Below, one piece after another: positions 52,414 to 62,336 of a stretch of DNA of 64,000 nucleotides. How positions within the stretch are numbered: the first letter of the stretch is position 1; every line of letters starts with the position of its first letter. The notes beneath the pieces are model-generated. The model did no database searches and was not told the origin of the DNA. It saw nothing but the letters and a program-made list of their open reading frames with translations. Source of the stretch: Pseudomonadota bacterium. Its GTDB lineage: Bacteria > Pseudomonadota > Gammaproteobacteria > Burkholderiales > Burkholderiaceae_C. The stretch spans positions 1-64,000 of the forward strand of contig JADFIG010000018.1 of assembly GCA_022566735.1 (NCBI GenBank), read 5' to 3'. A program made the translations under genes and the position numbers.

Positions 52414-53877
52414 ATGACCTTTGACCAGTTTTTCCGGATCCTTCGCGCCCGCTGGCTGCTGGCTGCAGGGGTCATGGCCGGCCTCGTGGCGCTCACCATG
52501 GGCATCAGCCTGTGGCTGCCCAAGAGCTACAAGGCCACCGCATCGGTCATGGTGGACCTCAAACCCGACCCCGTCGCCGGCATGTCCGGCACCGTGGGCC
52601 TGCAATCGGCCGGTCTGATGGCCACGCAGATCGACATCATCACCAGCCCGGCGCTGGCCACCCGCGTGGCCCGCCAGATCGGCATGGACAACAACGAGGA
52701 CGTGCGCGCCCAGTGGCTCAAGGCCACCAAGGGCAAGGGCGACTACCTGACCTGGGTGGGCGAGTTCATCGGCCAGAGCCTGGACGTCAAGCCCTCGCGC
52801 GAATCCAACATCATCGACATCGACTACACCTCGGTGGACCCGAAGTTCGCCGCCGCGCTGGCCAATGCCTTCGCCAAGGCCTACATGGACTCCAGCGTGC
52901 AGTTCCGCGTGGACCCGGCCCGCCAGTACTACGCCTTCTTCGAAGAGCGCGCCAAGCTGGCCCGCGACAAGCTCGAAGCCGCTCAGGTCAAGCTGGCCCA
53001 GGCGCAAAAGGCCCGTGGCATCGTCGCCACCGACGAGCGCCTGGACGCCGAGAACGCCCGCCTCAACGACCTGTCGGCCCAGATCGTGGCGCTGCGTGCC
53101 GCCCAGGCCGACACCAGCGTGCGCTCGGCCACCGCCCAAAAGAGCGCCGACCAGATGCAGGACGTGCTCAACAACGCCCTGGTCACCGGGCTGAAGGCCG
53201 ACATCGCCCGCGTGGAAGCGAAGCTGGAGGAGTTGCAGTCCCGCTACGGCGACGCGCACCCGCAGGTCATCGAGTCGAAGGCCAACCTCGACAGCCTGCG
53301 CGAGCGCCTGCGCACCGAGACGGGCAAGCTCACCAAGAGCCTGAACATCAACGACAGCATCACCTCCTCGCGCATGGGCGCTGCCCGCTCGGCCTACGAA
53401 GAGCAGCGCGACAAGGTGCTGCAACTCAAGGACGCCCGCACCGAGCTGGCCGTGCTGGAGCGCGAAGTCGACAGCGCCCAGAAGGTTTACGACGCCATCC
53501 AGGCGCGCCTGAGCCAGATGGGCCTGGAGAGCAACAACACCCAGAACAACATCGTCCTGGTCAGCCCGGCCACCGAGCCCAGCCGCCACGTCTTCCCGCG
53601 GCTGACGCTGGCGCTGTCGCTGTCGCTGTCCATCGGCCTGCTGCTGGGCGTGCTGGTCGCGCTGGGCGTGGAGCTGTTCGACCGCCGCATCCGCGGTGCG
53701 CAGGACCTGCTGCAAGGCACGGGCCTGCCCATCGTCGGCGTCATGCCCTCGCCCCACGCCAAGGGCTGGGTGCACCGCCTGCGCCTGGGCGCCCACAGCC
53801 GCCGCAACCCCTCGAACCTGGCGCTGCAAGGCAGCTCCATCGGCGGCAACGCCCTGGAAGCCGGCCGGAGCGCATGA
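52414..53877 (+). CDS. epsF: Chain-length determinant protein EpsF (Wzz-like co-polymerase)
   Basis: 487-residue inner-membrane protein. Transmembrane helix 1 is at about 18-36. A large periplasmic coiled-coil region (about 150-390, e.g. KLARDKLEAAQVKLAQAQKA) precedes transmembrane helix 2 at about 400-425 (LTLALSLSLSIGLLLGVLVA) with the Pro-rich LVSPATEPSRHVFPR before it, as in polysaccharide co-polymerases. It controls chain length and works with the EpsG kinase. The ATG at 52414 has AGGAG eight bases upstream. Its stop overlaps the epsG start (ATGA). Confidence 0.92.
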   Translation: MTFDQFFRILRARWLLAAGVMAGLVALTMGISLWLPKSYKATASVMVDLKPDPVAGMSGTVGLQSAGLMATQIDIITSPALATRVARQIGMDNNEDVRAQWLKATKGKGDYLTWVGEFIGQSLDVKPSRESNIIDIDYTSVDPKFAAALANAFAKAYMDSSVQFRVDPARQYYAFFEERAKLARDKLEAAQVKLAQAQKARGIVATDERLDAENARLNDLSAQIVALRAAQADTSVRSATAQKSADQMQDVLNNALVTGLKADIARVEAKLEELQSRYGDAHPQVIESKANLDSLRERLRTETGKLTKSLNINDSITSSRMGAARSAYEEQRDKVLQLKDARTELAVLEREVDSAQKVYDAIQARLSQMGLESNNTQNNIVLVSPATEPSRHVFPRLTLALSLSLSIGLLLGVLVALGVELFDRRIRGAQDLLQGTGLPIVGVMPSPHAKGWVHRLRLGAHSRRNPSNLALQGSSIGGNALEAGRSA

Positions 53878-54797
53878 CGATGTCCAGCCCCCAAGCCACC
53901 TTCCAGCCCTCGTCCTTCGACGCGAGCGAATCCGCTTTCCCCGAAACCCAGCAGGTCACGCACGACCGCTCCATCGGCGAGATCATCAGCCAGGCCAACA
54001 ACCTGTCGGCCGAGCAGATCCAGCAGATCCTGGAGTACCAGAAGGTGCACGGCGTGCGCTTTGGCGAAGCGGCCGTGGCGCTGGGCCTGGCCAACAGCGA
54101 CGATGTGCTGTGGGCCCTGGCGCAGCAGTTCCACTACCCCTACGCGACCGAGCAGACCTCGCGCCTGCCGGCCGAACTGGTGGTGGCCACCAAGCCGTTC
54201 TCGGAGCAGGCCGAAGCCTTCCGCACCATGCGCAGCCACATGATCATGCGCATGTACTCCGACCATGGCCCGCGCAGCGCCCTGGCCGTGGTCAGCCCGG
54301 ACAGCGGCGACGGCAAGACCTACTTCGCGGCCAACCTCGCGGCGGCTTTCTCGCAGCTGTCGGGCCGCACCCTGCTGATCGACGCCGACATGCGCAACCC
54401 GCGCCTGCACGAGATCTTCGGCCTGCAAGGCAAGAGCGTGGGCCTGTCGTCCATCCTCTCGGGTCGCGCGGCCGGCAACGTGGTCTGCCCCATCAAGGAG
54501 CTGCCCAGCCTGTTCGTGCTGCCGGTGGGCCCCACGCCGCCCAACCCGCTGGAGCTGCTGGAGCGCCCGGCCTTCGGCCTGCTCATCCGCGAGCTGCTGA
54601 CCAAGTTCGACCAGGTCATCGTGGACACCCCGGCCGCGTCGCTGGGGTCGGACTTCGCCGTGATCTCGGCGCGCTGCGGCGCCGCCGTCGTCATCGCCCG
54701 TCAGAACCAGACCCGCATGTACGCCATGCAGGACCTGCTCAACACCGTGAGCATGGGCCCGACCAAGGTGGTGGGCTCGGTCATGAACGAGTTCTGA
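53874..54797 (+). CDS. epsG: Chain-length-determinant tyrosine kinase EpsG
   Basis: 307-residue cytoplasmic BY-kinase. An N-terminal MshEN-like segment (RSIGEIISQANNLSAEQIQQ, then QKVHGVRFGEAAVALGLA) precedes the kinase domain. Walker A is in SPDSGDGKTYFAANLA, Walker A' in LLIDADMRNPRLH and Walker B in VIVDTPA. The C-terminus ends VVGSVMNEF with no Tyr cluster, so autophosphorylation sites must be elsewhere or absent. It overlaps epsF by four bases and the convergent glycosyltransferase by 17 bases. Confidence 0.92.
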   Translation: MTMSSPQATFQPSSFDASESAFPETQQVTHDRSIGEIISQANNLSAEQIQQILEYQKVHGVRFGEAAVALGLANSDDVLWALAQQFHYPYATEQTSRLPAELVVATKPFSEQAEAFRTMRSHMIMRMYSDHGPRSALAVVSPDSGDGKTYFAANLAAAFSQLSGRTLLIDADMRNPRLHEIFGLQGKSVGLSSILSGRAAGNVVCPIKELPSLFVLPVGPTPPNPLELLERPAFGLLIRELLTKFDQVIVDTPAASLGSDFAVISARCGAAVVIARQNQTRMYAMQDLLNTVSMGPTKVVGSVMNEF

Positions 54798-55968
54798 GCG
54801 CCTGCTCTGCGGCCATCGCCCCGATCGCTTCCTCGTAGATCTCGATGAGGCGGTCGTGGTTGGCCGCCGGCGTGTAGCGCGCCTCGTAGCGCGCCCGCGC
54901 CGCGCGCCCCATGGCCTGCATCTGCGCCGGGTGGGCTTCGGCCCAGGCCAGCCTGGCCGCCAGGTCGGCCGCGTTGCCGGTCTCGAACAGCAGGCCGGTC
55001 ACCCCGTCTTCCACCAGCTCGGCCAGCGCGCCGATGCGGCTGGCGATCACCGGCAGGCCGCAGCAATAGGCCTCGGCCAGGGTGCGCGGGAAGTTCTCGC
55101 CGCACAGGCTGGGCAAGAGCAGGTAGGCCGCGCGCTTCATGCGCTCGAGGATGTCCGACACCGGCAGGAAGCCCGGCGCACGGCCACCCAGCAGGGCCTG
55201 GGCCTGCGGCGACCACTCGCCTTCGCCGATCACCTCGACATCGGCGCGCGCCTGCGCGGGCTGCAAGCGCAGCGCCTCCAGCAGCACGCCCACGCCCTTT
55301 TCGTCCGACAGGCGCCCGACGAACAGGCCGCCGCGGCGCCCCTCGGCCAGGCCGTCGCCCGCATCCTCGACGAAGTTGGGCTTGATGAGCACGCGCTCGG
55401 GCGCCAGCCCGCCTTCGATGAACTTGCGCCGCGAGAACTCGCTGAGCGCGATGCAGCGGGTCACGGCACGCTCGTAGGTGCCCAGGCCACGGTGCAGCAC
55501 CACGGTGGCGGCGACCACGCCCGTCTGCGTCACCGAGTGCCGGTAGCAGCCACGCACCACGCCGCGCCAGGGCACGCGACCCAGGCAGTCCTCGCAGGTC
55601 TTGCCCTCGCGCAGGAACATGGCTTGCGGGCACATCAGGCGGAAGTTGTGCAGGGTCTGGACGACGGGCACGCCGGCACGGTGCGCGGCCCAGAACACGG
55701 AGGGCGACACCAGCGGCAGCGTGTTGTGCACGTGGACCACGTCCGGGCGGAAGCGGGCGATGCGCTGCGTCACCTCGTCGGCCGAGCCGCGCGACCACAG
55801 CGCCTGTGCCGCCAGGGACAGCTTCGAGACCCCGGCCACGTCGTCGTTGTGGCGCAACCAGGTGTCCACCGCGTGGCCGTGCTGCTGCAGCAAGGCCGTC
55901 TCGGAAGCCACCACCGAATCCTCGCCCCCCCGCTGCTGGTAGGCGTTGTGCACCACCAGCACCCTCAT
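54781..55968 (-). CDS. Glycosyltransferase, GT4-type
   Basis: 395-residue GT-B fold enzyme. The N-terminal domain has VLVVHNAYQQRGGEDSVV and DVVHVHNTLPLVSP. The C-terminal nucleotide-sugar domain has LFVGRLSDEKGVGVLLEAL and the GENFPRTLAEAYCCGLPVIA motif with the conserved Glu. The Cys pair in KTCEDCLGR is characteristic of a subset of eps-linked glycosyltransferases. It transfers a sugar onto the growing repeat unit at the cytoplasmic membrane face. Its start overlaps the stop of the next upstream gene (ATGA). Confidence 0.9.
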   Translation of the reverse strand: MRVLVVHNAYQQRGGEDSVVASETALLQQHGHAVDTWLRHNDDVAGVSKLSLAAQALWSRGSADEVTQRIARFRPDVVHVHNTLPLVSPSVFWAAHRAGVPVVQTLHNFRLMCPQAMFLREGKTCEDCLGRVPWRGVVRGCYRHSVTQTGVVAATVVLHRGLGTYERAVTRCIALSEFSRRKFIEGGLAPERVLIKPNFVEDAGDGLAEGRRGGLFVGRLSDEKGVGVLLEALRLQPAQARADVEVIGEGEWSPQAQALLGGRAPGFLPVSDILERMKRAAYLLLPSLCGENFPRTLAEAYCCGLPVIASRIGALAELVEDGVTGLLFETGNAADLAARLAWAEAHPAQMQAMGRAARARYEARYTPAANHDRLIEIYEEAIGAMAAEQALRTRS

Positions 55969-57122
55969 CGGCGGGCCTCCCGGATCTCCGGGGCCTTGCG
56001 GGAGCCGCGGGCGGCCAGGCGCACCGCTTGCCAGATGCCATCGGCCGCGGCGTCGAAGTTGCAGGCCTGCACCAGCTCGCGCGCCGCCAGGGACATCTGC
56101 GTCCAGCGCGCATCGTCGCCCAGCAGCTCCGCGCAGGCGCGGGCCCAGGCCTCGGCGTCCAGCGGCATCACCCGGCCATTGATGCCGTCGAGCACCAGGT
56201 CACCGGCCACGCCGGCCTCGGGCGTGACCAGCACCGGCAGGCCCGCGGCACAGGCTTCGTTGGCCACCACGCCCCAGGTGTCCAGCGCCGTGGGGAAAAG
56301 CAGGATGCGGGCCCGCGCGTAATGCCCGGGCAGCGCGTCCTGCTGGGCAAAGCCGAGGAAGTCCACCCGCACCTGCTCGGCAGGCAGGCGCGCGGCGGCT
56401 TCACGCACCTGCGCCTCCATCTCCCCCGAGCCCAGGAAGGCCAGGCGCACCACACGGTCCAGGCGATGCGCCAGGCGCTCGGCCACCTGCAAGGCGAACA
56501 GCGGGTTCTTGCCGGCCACGATGCGGCCCGACACCAGCAGGTCGTGCACCTTGGGCACCGGCGGGAAAGCCAGGAAGGCCTCGTTGTTGGCGCACAGGTG
56601 GGACTTGAACAGGCGCGCACTGTCCAGGCCATAGGAACGGTACAGCGCCATCGAACCTTCGCTGGCGCCGATGAAGGCCGCGCTGCGGGCGTAGACCCAG
56701 CGCCGCAGCACGCGGTGGATGGCACCGAGCGTCTGCTCCGAGGTCCAGGTGCCATCGGTCATGGGCACGTGGGCCGCGCCATGCAGACGCGCGTGGGCAA
56801 AGGCGATGAGGTGCGTGGGGTTGAAGCCGGTGGTGATGACGACGTCCGCCGCGGCCTGGTTCAATGCCGCCCAGACATCGGGGTTGACGTGCACGTACTT
56901 GCCGCCCAGGGTCAGGTGGCGCGGGCGCAGGCAGGTGGACTGGAAATCACCTGCGGGCAGCTGCCAGGCGCGGTCGGGCTCCAGGCTGCTGCAGTAAATG
57001 ACGCGCAAGTCGCAGCCCGGCTGCCGGGCCAGGCGCTCCAGCACGGGGATGCGGTAGGGCGCCGGGATGTTGGTGACCAGGGCCACGCGGATCGGGCGAG
57101 AGGTGGTCGGATTCGGCATCAT
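55965..57122 (-). CDS. Glycosyltransferase, GT4-type
   Basis: 385-residue GT-B enzyme. The N-terminus is VALVTNIPAPYRIPVLERLA; the C-terminal domain shows LLVSGRIVAGKNPLFALQVA, DFLGFAQQDALPGHYARARI and TALDTWGVVANEACAAGLPVLV (the conserved acidic residue in NEA). The start is the ATG at 57122 of a tandem pair. It overlaps the downstream glycosyltransferase by four bases and follows the GT2 gene by ten bases. Confidence 0.9.
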   Translation of the reverse strand: MMPNPTTSRPIRVALVTNIPAPYRIPVLERLARQPGCDLRVIYCSSLEPDRAWQLPAGDFQSTCLRPRHLTLGGKYVHVNPDVWAALNQAAADVVITTGFNPTHLIAFAHARLHGAAHVPMTDGTWTSEQTLGAIHRVLRRWVYARSAAFIGASEGSMALYRSYGLDSARLFKSHLCANNEAFLAFPPVPKVHDLLVSGRIVAGKNPLFALQVAERLAHRLDRVVRLAFLGSGEMEAQVREAAARLPAEQVRVDFLGFAQQDALPGHYARARILLFPTALDTWGVVANEACAAGLPVLVTPEAGVAGDLVLDGINGRVMPLDAEAWARACAELLGDDARWTQMSLAARELVQACNFDAAADGIWQAVRLAARGSRKAPEIREARR

Positions 57123-57132
57123 GGCATCGGTG

Positions 57133-58095
57133 TCATCGCTGTCGTTTGGCCGCGCGCCAGCGGGCCAGCAAGGCGTCGCGCACACCGGCGGGCAAGGCCA
57201 GGAACACCAGGCCAGCGAGGTCCTTGCGGGTCGGACGGTCCCAGCGCATGGCCCGCCCCCACTCGGCCAGGCTCGCGGCGCGCTCGTCCAGTTCCATCTG
57301 CATGACCGCGCGCATGCGGTGCCAGTCCGCGAGGTGCAGGCGCAGGCTGCGGCGTTGCGGGTGGCTGCGCACCAGCTCGGCCAGGGCCGCGCCCACCACA
57401 TCGGGCACCTGCGGCCGGCGGATGGCAGCCTGGCTCAAGCCCGCCTGCACGGGGGGCTCCACGTAGCAGGCCGTGCGCTGCGCCGACAAGGCCACGGGCC
57501 CGGCACAGGCCATGCGCGCCCACATCAGCAGGTCCTCGCCGGCCGTCACGCCGCGCACAAAGCCGCCCAGGGCCAAGGCCACGTCACGGCGCAACATCAC
57601 CGAGGAGCTGTTGAAGGGCAGGTGGTGATCGTGCGCTTCCTGGAAGTAGTCCCCGATGACGCTCAGGCCGTCGGGCGCCTGCACGCGGCTCGGCGCCAGC
57701 GCCGGGTCGTGCACCTGGCCGCCTGCACCGATGTAGCTGCAGGCACCGCCGCACAGCACCACGTCGGGGAAGCGGTGACGCAACTGGTCCAGGCGCGCCA
57801 GGTGCTCGGGCCGCCAGTGGTCGTCGGCGTCCAGCAAGGCCACCCACTCGCATTGCGCAGCCTGCAGTCCCGCATTGCGTGCGGCCGCCACGCCGCCATT
57901 GGGCTGGCGGATGCAGCGGATGCGCGCATCGGTCCGGGCCAGGCCTTCGACCAGGTGCGGGCCCTCGTCGCTGGAGCCATCGTCGACCACCACCAACTCC
58001 CACTCGGTGAAGGTTTGCGCACGCACCGATTCGATCGCCGCCCGGATGGTCGCGGCCTTGTTGTAGAGCGGGATGACGACGGAGATGCGGCTCAT
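57133..58095 (-). CDS. Glycosyltransferase family 2
   Basis: 320-residue GT-A enzyme. The first block SRISVVIPLYNKAATIRAAI, the VVVDDGSSDEG site and the DxD-type LLDADDHWRPEHL are intact. The acceptor-side acid appears in GVTAGEDLLMWARM. The C-terminal 80 residues are Arg-rich, suggesting membrane association. The start at 58095 overlaps the flippase stop (ATGA). Confidence 0.92.
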   Translation of the reverse strand: MSRISVVIPLYNKAATIRAAIESVRAQTFTEWELVVVDDGSSDEGPHLVEGLARTDARIRCIRQPNGGVAAARNAGLQAAQCEWVALLDADDHWRPEHLARLDQLRHRFPDVVLCGGACSYIGAGGQVHDPALAPSRVQAPDGLSVIGDYFQEAHDHHLPFNSSSVMLRRDVALALGGFVRGVTAGEDLLMWARMACAGPVALSAQRTACYVEPPVQAGLSQAAIRRPQVPDVVGAALAELVRSHPQRRSLRLHLADWHRMRAVMQMELDERAASLAEWGRAMRWDRPTRKDLAGLVFLALPAGVRDALLARWRAAKRQR

Positions 58096-59471
58096 GCCCG
58101 CCCCTCCTCGGCAGGCGCGACCAGCCGGCGCAGGAACCACAGGCTCAGGCCTGCGGCCAGCGTCACCGACAGCATCAGGCCCCACTGCACCGCCGCCAGG
58201 CTGTCGCCCACGAAGGCCCAGGTGCAGCCCACCTGGGCCAGCAGGCCCACAAAGGCGAAGAGCATCATCTGCCACTGCTTCTGCCAGGTGATCAGGGCGC
58301 GCTCCAGCACCCCATGCGCCGACGACACCAGGGCCGCGGCCACGCTCACCCACATCAGCGTGGCCAGGCCCATGCCCTGCATGCGGTAGCCCTGCTCGAT
58401 CCAGTGCCACGCCACCAGCACCGCCAGGCCCAGGCCCGCGGTCACGGCCACGTTGCGTGCCATCAGCCGCCACACGGTGGGCCACCAGGCCTGGGGCGCA
58501 TCGGCGCGCAAACGCAGTTGCGCCAGTTCCCGCAGCACCACGCCGCCCCAGCTCGTCGCCGGCATCAGCACCAGGGTGGTCCATTGCGTGGCCACGGCCA
58601 GCACGGCCACCGCCGAAGCGCCCTGGGCCTGCTGGACCAGGTAGATGGCGCAGAACCAGCTGCCCAGGCCCGAGGCCACGAGCGCGATCGCGTTGGGCAC
58701 ACCGGCGCGAACCTGGGCCGACAGCAGCCCCCAAGGCGACTCGGCCTCGTCGTGCAGTTCACCCGGGCTGGCCTGCCAGTGCGCCGCCAGCCAGCGGCGG
58801 GCCAGCCAGAGCTGCAGCACCAGCGGCAACAGGGCGCTGAGCACCAACATGCCCAGGGCGCCCCGCAGGCCGAAGGCGTAGACGCACGGCAGGGACAAGG
58901 GCATCAGCAAGGCCGCCTGCACGGCGGTCTGGCGCGCCGCGACGAGTTGCGCGCCCAGTCCGTTGAGCAGCCCCGTGAGCGCGAAGCCGAAGACCTGTCC
59001 GGCCAGGCTGCTGAGGCCGGCCAGCATCCACCAGGCCCAGGACACGCCCCCCGCCGCTCCCGATGCCCCGCCCCATGCAACGCCGCCGGCCTGCCCATGC
59101 AGCCCGGCGAACAAGGCCGCCAGCAGGGGCATCCAGGTCAGGCCCATCCACACGCTGCAACGCACCAGGCGACGCGCCCACGGCGCCGAGGGGGCGGCCG
59201 TGGCCACGAGGGTGCCACCGTTGAACAGCACCTGCGCCAACGGGGTGGCCACCACCGCGGCCGTCACCACCGTGGCAACGTACAAGGCCAAGGCCTCGGC
59301 GCCCGCGAAACGGGCCAGCGAGAAACTGGCGATGAACCCCGCACCGCGTGTGCACAAGGCCCCCACGAAGGCCCAGGCCCGCGTCGACTGCCACAGCGGC
59401 CGCACGCGCGCCACCCACCTGGCCATGCCGCCTGCCTTTGAACCCTGCAAGACGCTGCCCCTCCCGCTCAT
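58092..59471 (-). CDS. Polysaccharide flippase (Wzx-like, MATE/MVF superfamily)
   Basis: 459-residue membrane protein with about twelve hydrophobic helices. The N-terminal GFIASFSLARFAGAEALALY fits Wzx-type proteins of the polysaccharide-transport family. It probably moves lipid-linked repeat units across the inner membrane. Overlaps of four bases with genes on both sides indicate tight coupling with the glycosyltransferases and the hydrolase. Confidence 0.85.
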   Translation of the reverse strand: MSGRGSVLQGSKAGGMARWVARVRPLWQSTRAWAFVGALCTRGAGFIASFSLARFAGAEALALYVATVVTAAVVATPLAQVLFNGGTLVATAAPSAPWARRLVRCSVWMGLTWMPLLAALFAGLHGQAGGVAWGGASGAAGGVSWAWWMLAGLSSLAGQVFGFALTGLLNGLGAQLVAARQTAVQAALLMPLSLPCVYAFGLRGALGMLVLSALLPLVLQLWLARRWLAAHWQASPGELHDEAESPWGLLSAQVRAGVPNAIALVASGLGSWFCAIYLVQQAQGASAVAVLAVATQWTTLVLMPATSWGGVVLRELAQLRLRADAPQAWWPTVWRLMARNVAVTAGLGLAVLVAWHWIEQGYRMQGMGLATLMWVSVAAALVSSAHGVLERALITWQKQWQMMLFAFVGLLAQVGCTWAFVGDSLAAVQWGLMLSVTLAAGLSLWFLRRLVAPAEEGRA

Positions 59472-61198
59472 GGACGCGCGCCTGCGCTGGCGCAGCCGAT
59501 CATCGGCATCGCACCCAGCAGCCAGGCGCCGGTGGCGTCGCGCTCTGCCGGACGACCGGCCACATCGCGCACCAGCTCGGCCTGATCGAACAGGGCCGGC
59601 GACACCTTCACCACGCCCGCCTGCGTCCAGGCCACCACGCACTGGCGGCCATCCTTGCGCCACTGCACGCGGGTCACCGGCCCCGGCGCGGGTGGCAGGG
59701 GCCGCAGCGACGCCCCGCGCATCCAGCGGGCCAGCTCCTCGTAGAGGCTGCCCAGGCGCGTGTTGCTGCGGAAGTCCGCCTGGGCCATGCTGGCGCCGCC
59801 GACCTCGCCCTGCGCGCCCTCCCAGGTGTAGAAAGTGAAGTTGGCCATGCCCTGGGCCGCATGCAGGAGGGCCGACTGCAGCACCGTCTCGTCGTGGGTC
59901 TTCTCGCAGAACACCCGGGTGGCCACGTCGGGGTCGCCGCCGCACGCGGTGTTGGACTCGGTGTTCCAGATGGGCAGGTTCAGGCCATGGGAGCGCAGCA
60001 TCTCGCGCACATTGCGCAGCCGCGACATGGCCTGCGCGGCGCCGTAACCCAGATAGGCATGGACGCTGATGCCGTCGATGTGCCTGCCCCCGCCGGCCAG
60101 CAGGAAGTTGTGCAGGAAGTGCAGGCCATTCGTGGTCACGTTCGGCCCGATGATCAGGCTGCGCGGGTCGGCCTTCCTGGTTTCCTCGGCAGCGATGCGC
60201 ACCAGCTCGACCATCTGCTGCGGCGTGCCCAGCCAGTGCGTGGGGACATCGGCCTCGTTCCACACCTCCCACAGGCTCACGCGCCCGCCGTCGAAGCGCC
60301 TGGCCACCTCGCGCACGAAGCGCCGCCACGCCTCCGGGTCCGCCGGCGGCATGCAGCTGCGCTCGCCATAGCCGGAGGTCGCGCAGGCGCTGTTGTCCCC
60401 GGGCGCCGAGGCCCAGGTCGGCGTCATGGACAGCGTCATCATCAGCGCCGCATCGCGGCTGTGGCGGCGCACGTGGTCGGAGAAATAGCTCAGCCGCTGG
60501 GCGTGCGGGTTGCCGCGCCAGTCGATGCGGCCATCGCGCGGCTGCAGGTCGTGCCAGGTCGTGCCGGTGTCCCACAGGCGCACCACATCCGGCGCGAAGC
60601 TCGGCCAGCTGTTGTGCCGCCCCAGCTTGTTGAGGTGGATGCCGAAGAAGTGCTCCGGCACCGGGTGCCAGGCCTCGTCGGCGCCGACCAGCTCGGGGTT
60701 GATCTCGCGCAGCTCCGGCCGCCCCAGGCAGATGGCCGAGCCGTCCTGGCGCAATGCCAGCCGCACCGAACCCACCTTGGGCGCGTCGTACACGCCGCGC
60801 AGCAGCACGGTCTGCCACTGCGACTTGGCCGACACGGTCTTGATGGCCGTGGTCTCGTAATACGGCGAGTCCCGGCGGAAGAAGACATCCACGCCGCCAT
60901 CACCGCGCAGCAACCGCACCGGCACCTGGAACTCGTAGGCTTTGCCCGGCACCAGGACCGAAGGGACGATGAGCTCGGCCGCACCGCCCCCCGAGCGCGT
61001 CTTGGCGAACACGAAGCCCGAGCTCGCACCGGCCGCGCTGCCCGCGCACTCCGCCGAGGGGCTGGCATCCGCGACGGGCTCGGGCTTGCCCCAGGCCTGC
61101 AGCACCCAGGGCCGCTCCGGCAGGGCCGCGCCGCTCAGGCCGGGCGCGACGGCGCACAGCCAGCCCAGCGCGATGCCGCTAAACCACCGGGGCAGCAT
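59468..61198 (-). CDS. Secreted clan-A glycoside hydrolase, GH39-like
   Basis: 576-residue exported protein (signal peptide cleaved near SGAALP). An N-terminal beta-sandwich (about 30-165) is followed by a TIM-barrel catalytic domain. The likely acid/base Glu is E315 in WEVWNEADV and the likely nucleophile is E414 in PIWNTESNT, 99 residues apart as in GH39/GH5/GH51-type enzymes. It may trim or release the polysaccharide in the periplasm. The family assignment is from motifs only. It overlaps the polymerase-like gene by 20 bases. Confidence 0.78.
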   Translation of the reverse strand: MLPRWFSGIALGWLCAVAPGLSGAALPERPWVLQAWGKPEPVADASPSAECAGSAAGASSGFVFAKTRSGGGAAELIVPSVLVPGKAYEFQVPVRLLRGDGGVDVFFRRDSPYYETTAIKTVSAKSQWQTVLLRGVYDAPKVGSVRLALRQDGSAICLGRPELREINPELVGADEAWHPVPEHFFGIHLNKLGRHNSWPSFAPDVVRLWDTGTTWHDLQPRDGRIDWRGNPHAQRLSYFSDHVRRHSRDAALMMTLSMTPTWASAPGDNSACATSGYGERSCMPPADPEAWRRFVREVARRFDGGRVSLWEVWNEADVPTHWLGTPQQMVELVRIAAEETRKADPRSLIIGPNVTTNGLHFLHNFLLAGGGRHIDGISVHAYLGYGAAQAMSRLRNVREMLRSHGLNLPIWNTESNTACGGDPDVATRVFCEKTHDETVLQSALLHAAQGMANFTFYTWEGAQGEVGGASMAQADFRSNTRLGSLYEELARWMRGASLRPLPPAPGPVTRVQWRKDGRQCVVAWTQAGVVKVSPALFDQAELVRDVAGRPAERDATGAWLLGAMPMIGCASAGARP

Positions 61199-62336
61199 GG
61201 GCCTGCTCGCTTTCTCGCTGCGTGCGCATCAGGGTGAACAAGAAGAAGGTGAAGAAGAAGTAGATCAGCGTGTTGTCGGTGAAAAACAGGATGTTCTGGA
61301 AAAAGAAGGCCACGCGGACCGCATGACTGCGCGCCGTGTACATCACCCAGACCATCACCGCGGTGACGATGTAGCCCACCTCATAGGCCAGCTTGAGCAG
61401 GTCCGAGTGCAGGTTGATCTTCTCGTAGACCCCCACGCCCTGCTCGGCGATGCTGTAGACCGAGCCCATGCCGTGGCCGATGAGGGCCAGGAAGGGCGAG
61501 TCCAGCAAGTCCCGCACCACATAGCGGTGGATGGACTGGCGCCCTTGCCCGAACTCGTTGGAGCTCTGCCCGGTGAACTGCTGGATCATGTGGTCCATCA
61601 GCCCGGTCGAGTAGGCCATGTCGGCCACCAGCACCAGGGCGTTGAGCGCCAGCATCACCGGCGGGTTGAGCAGCCAGCGTCCGCGCCGCGGCCCCACCAG
61701 GGCCATCACGCCCGCGCCGACGGCCGCCAGCACCGCGATGCGCTTGAGCGACAGCACCGCCATCAGCAAGCTGAGCAGCGCCAGCAGGTAGCGCCGCTGC
61801 ATCACCGCGAACGGCACCAGCAAGGCAAAGACAAAGCTGAAGTTGCCCTCGAAGGACGACTCCGACTTCAGGATGTTGAAGTGCACGCCACCGCGGAAGT
61901 TGCCAAAGGCACCGAACTGGAAGGCAAAGCAGGCCAGCAGGCAGAAGAACACCGTCCACAGCTTCACCTGGGGCATGCGCGACAGCAAGGCCACCGACAC
62001 GCCCGCGAAAATGAAGAACAGGTCCTTCCAGCCATCGGTGTTGGCCAGCGGCCCCAGCGTCAGCCCGGCCACGAGGACGATCAGGTAGGGCCAGGCTTCC
62101 TCGCCCAGGCTGACTTTGCGGTCGGCCACGCAGGTCAGCAGCACCAGCATGGGCACGCCGTAGGCCAGGTAGCGCAAGGGCGGGATGGCCAGCGACGCCA
62201 AGGCCAGGGCGAACGAAATCCAGAAGATGAACGACCGGATCTCGAGCTTGTGCTTGTGGAAGCTCGGCCCGCCTGCGTACTGCGGCGGCACATCGTAGAA
62301 CTGGCGTTTCATGCTGGCCGACCGCCTCTCACTCAC
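61179..62336 (-). CDS. O-antigen ligase/polymerase-like membrane protein (Wzy candidate)
   Basis: 385-residue protein with about ten hydrophobic helices. The large loop near residues 265-305 ([20 protein letters not shown], then [11 protein letters not shown] and [12 protein letters not shown]) has the GxGxGS and H-x-D-like pattern of O-antigen ligase/polymerase proteins. It probably polymerises repeat units. The GTG at 62336 overlaps the gmd stop; an ATG at 62312 is an alternative start. Confidence 0.82.
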   Translation of the reverse strand: MSERRSASMKRQFYDVPPQYAGGPSFHKHKLEIRSFIFWISFALALASLAIPPLRYLAYGVPMLVLLTCVADRKVSLGEEAWPYLIVLVAGLTLGPLANTDGWKDLFFIFAGVSVALLSRMPQVKLWTVFFCLLACFAFQFGAFGNFRGGVHFNILKSESSFEGNFSFVFALLVPFAVMQRRYLLALLSLLMAVLSLKRIAVLAAVGAGVMALVGPRRGRWLLNPPVMLALNALVLVADMAYSTGLMDHMIQQFTGQSSNEFGQGRQSIHRYVVRDLLDSPFLALIGHGMGSVYSIAEQGVGVYEKINLHSDLLKLAYEVGYIVTAVMVWVMYTARSHAVRVAFFFQNILFFTDNTLIYFFFTFFLFTLMRTQRESEQAHAAPVV

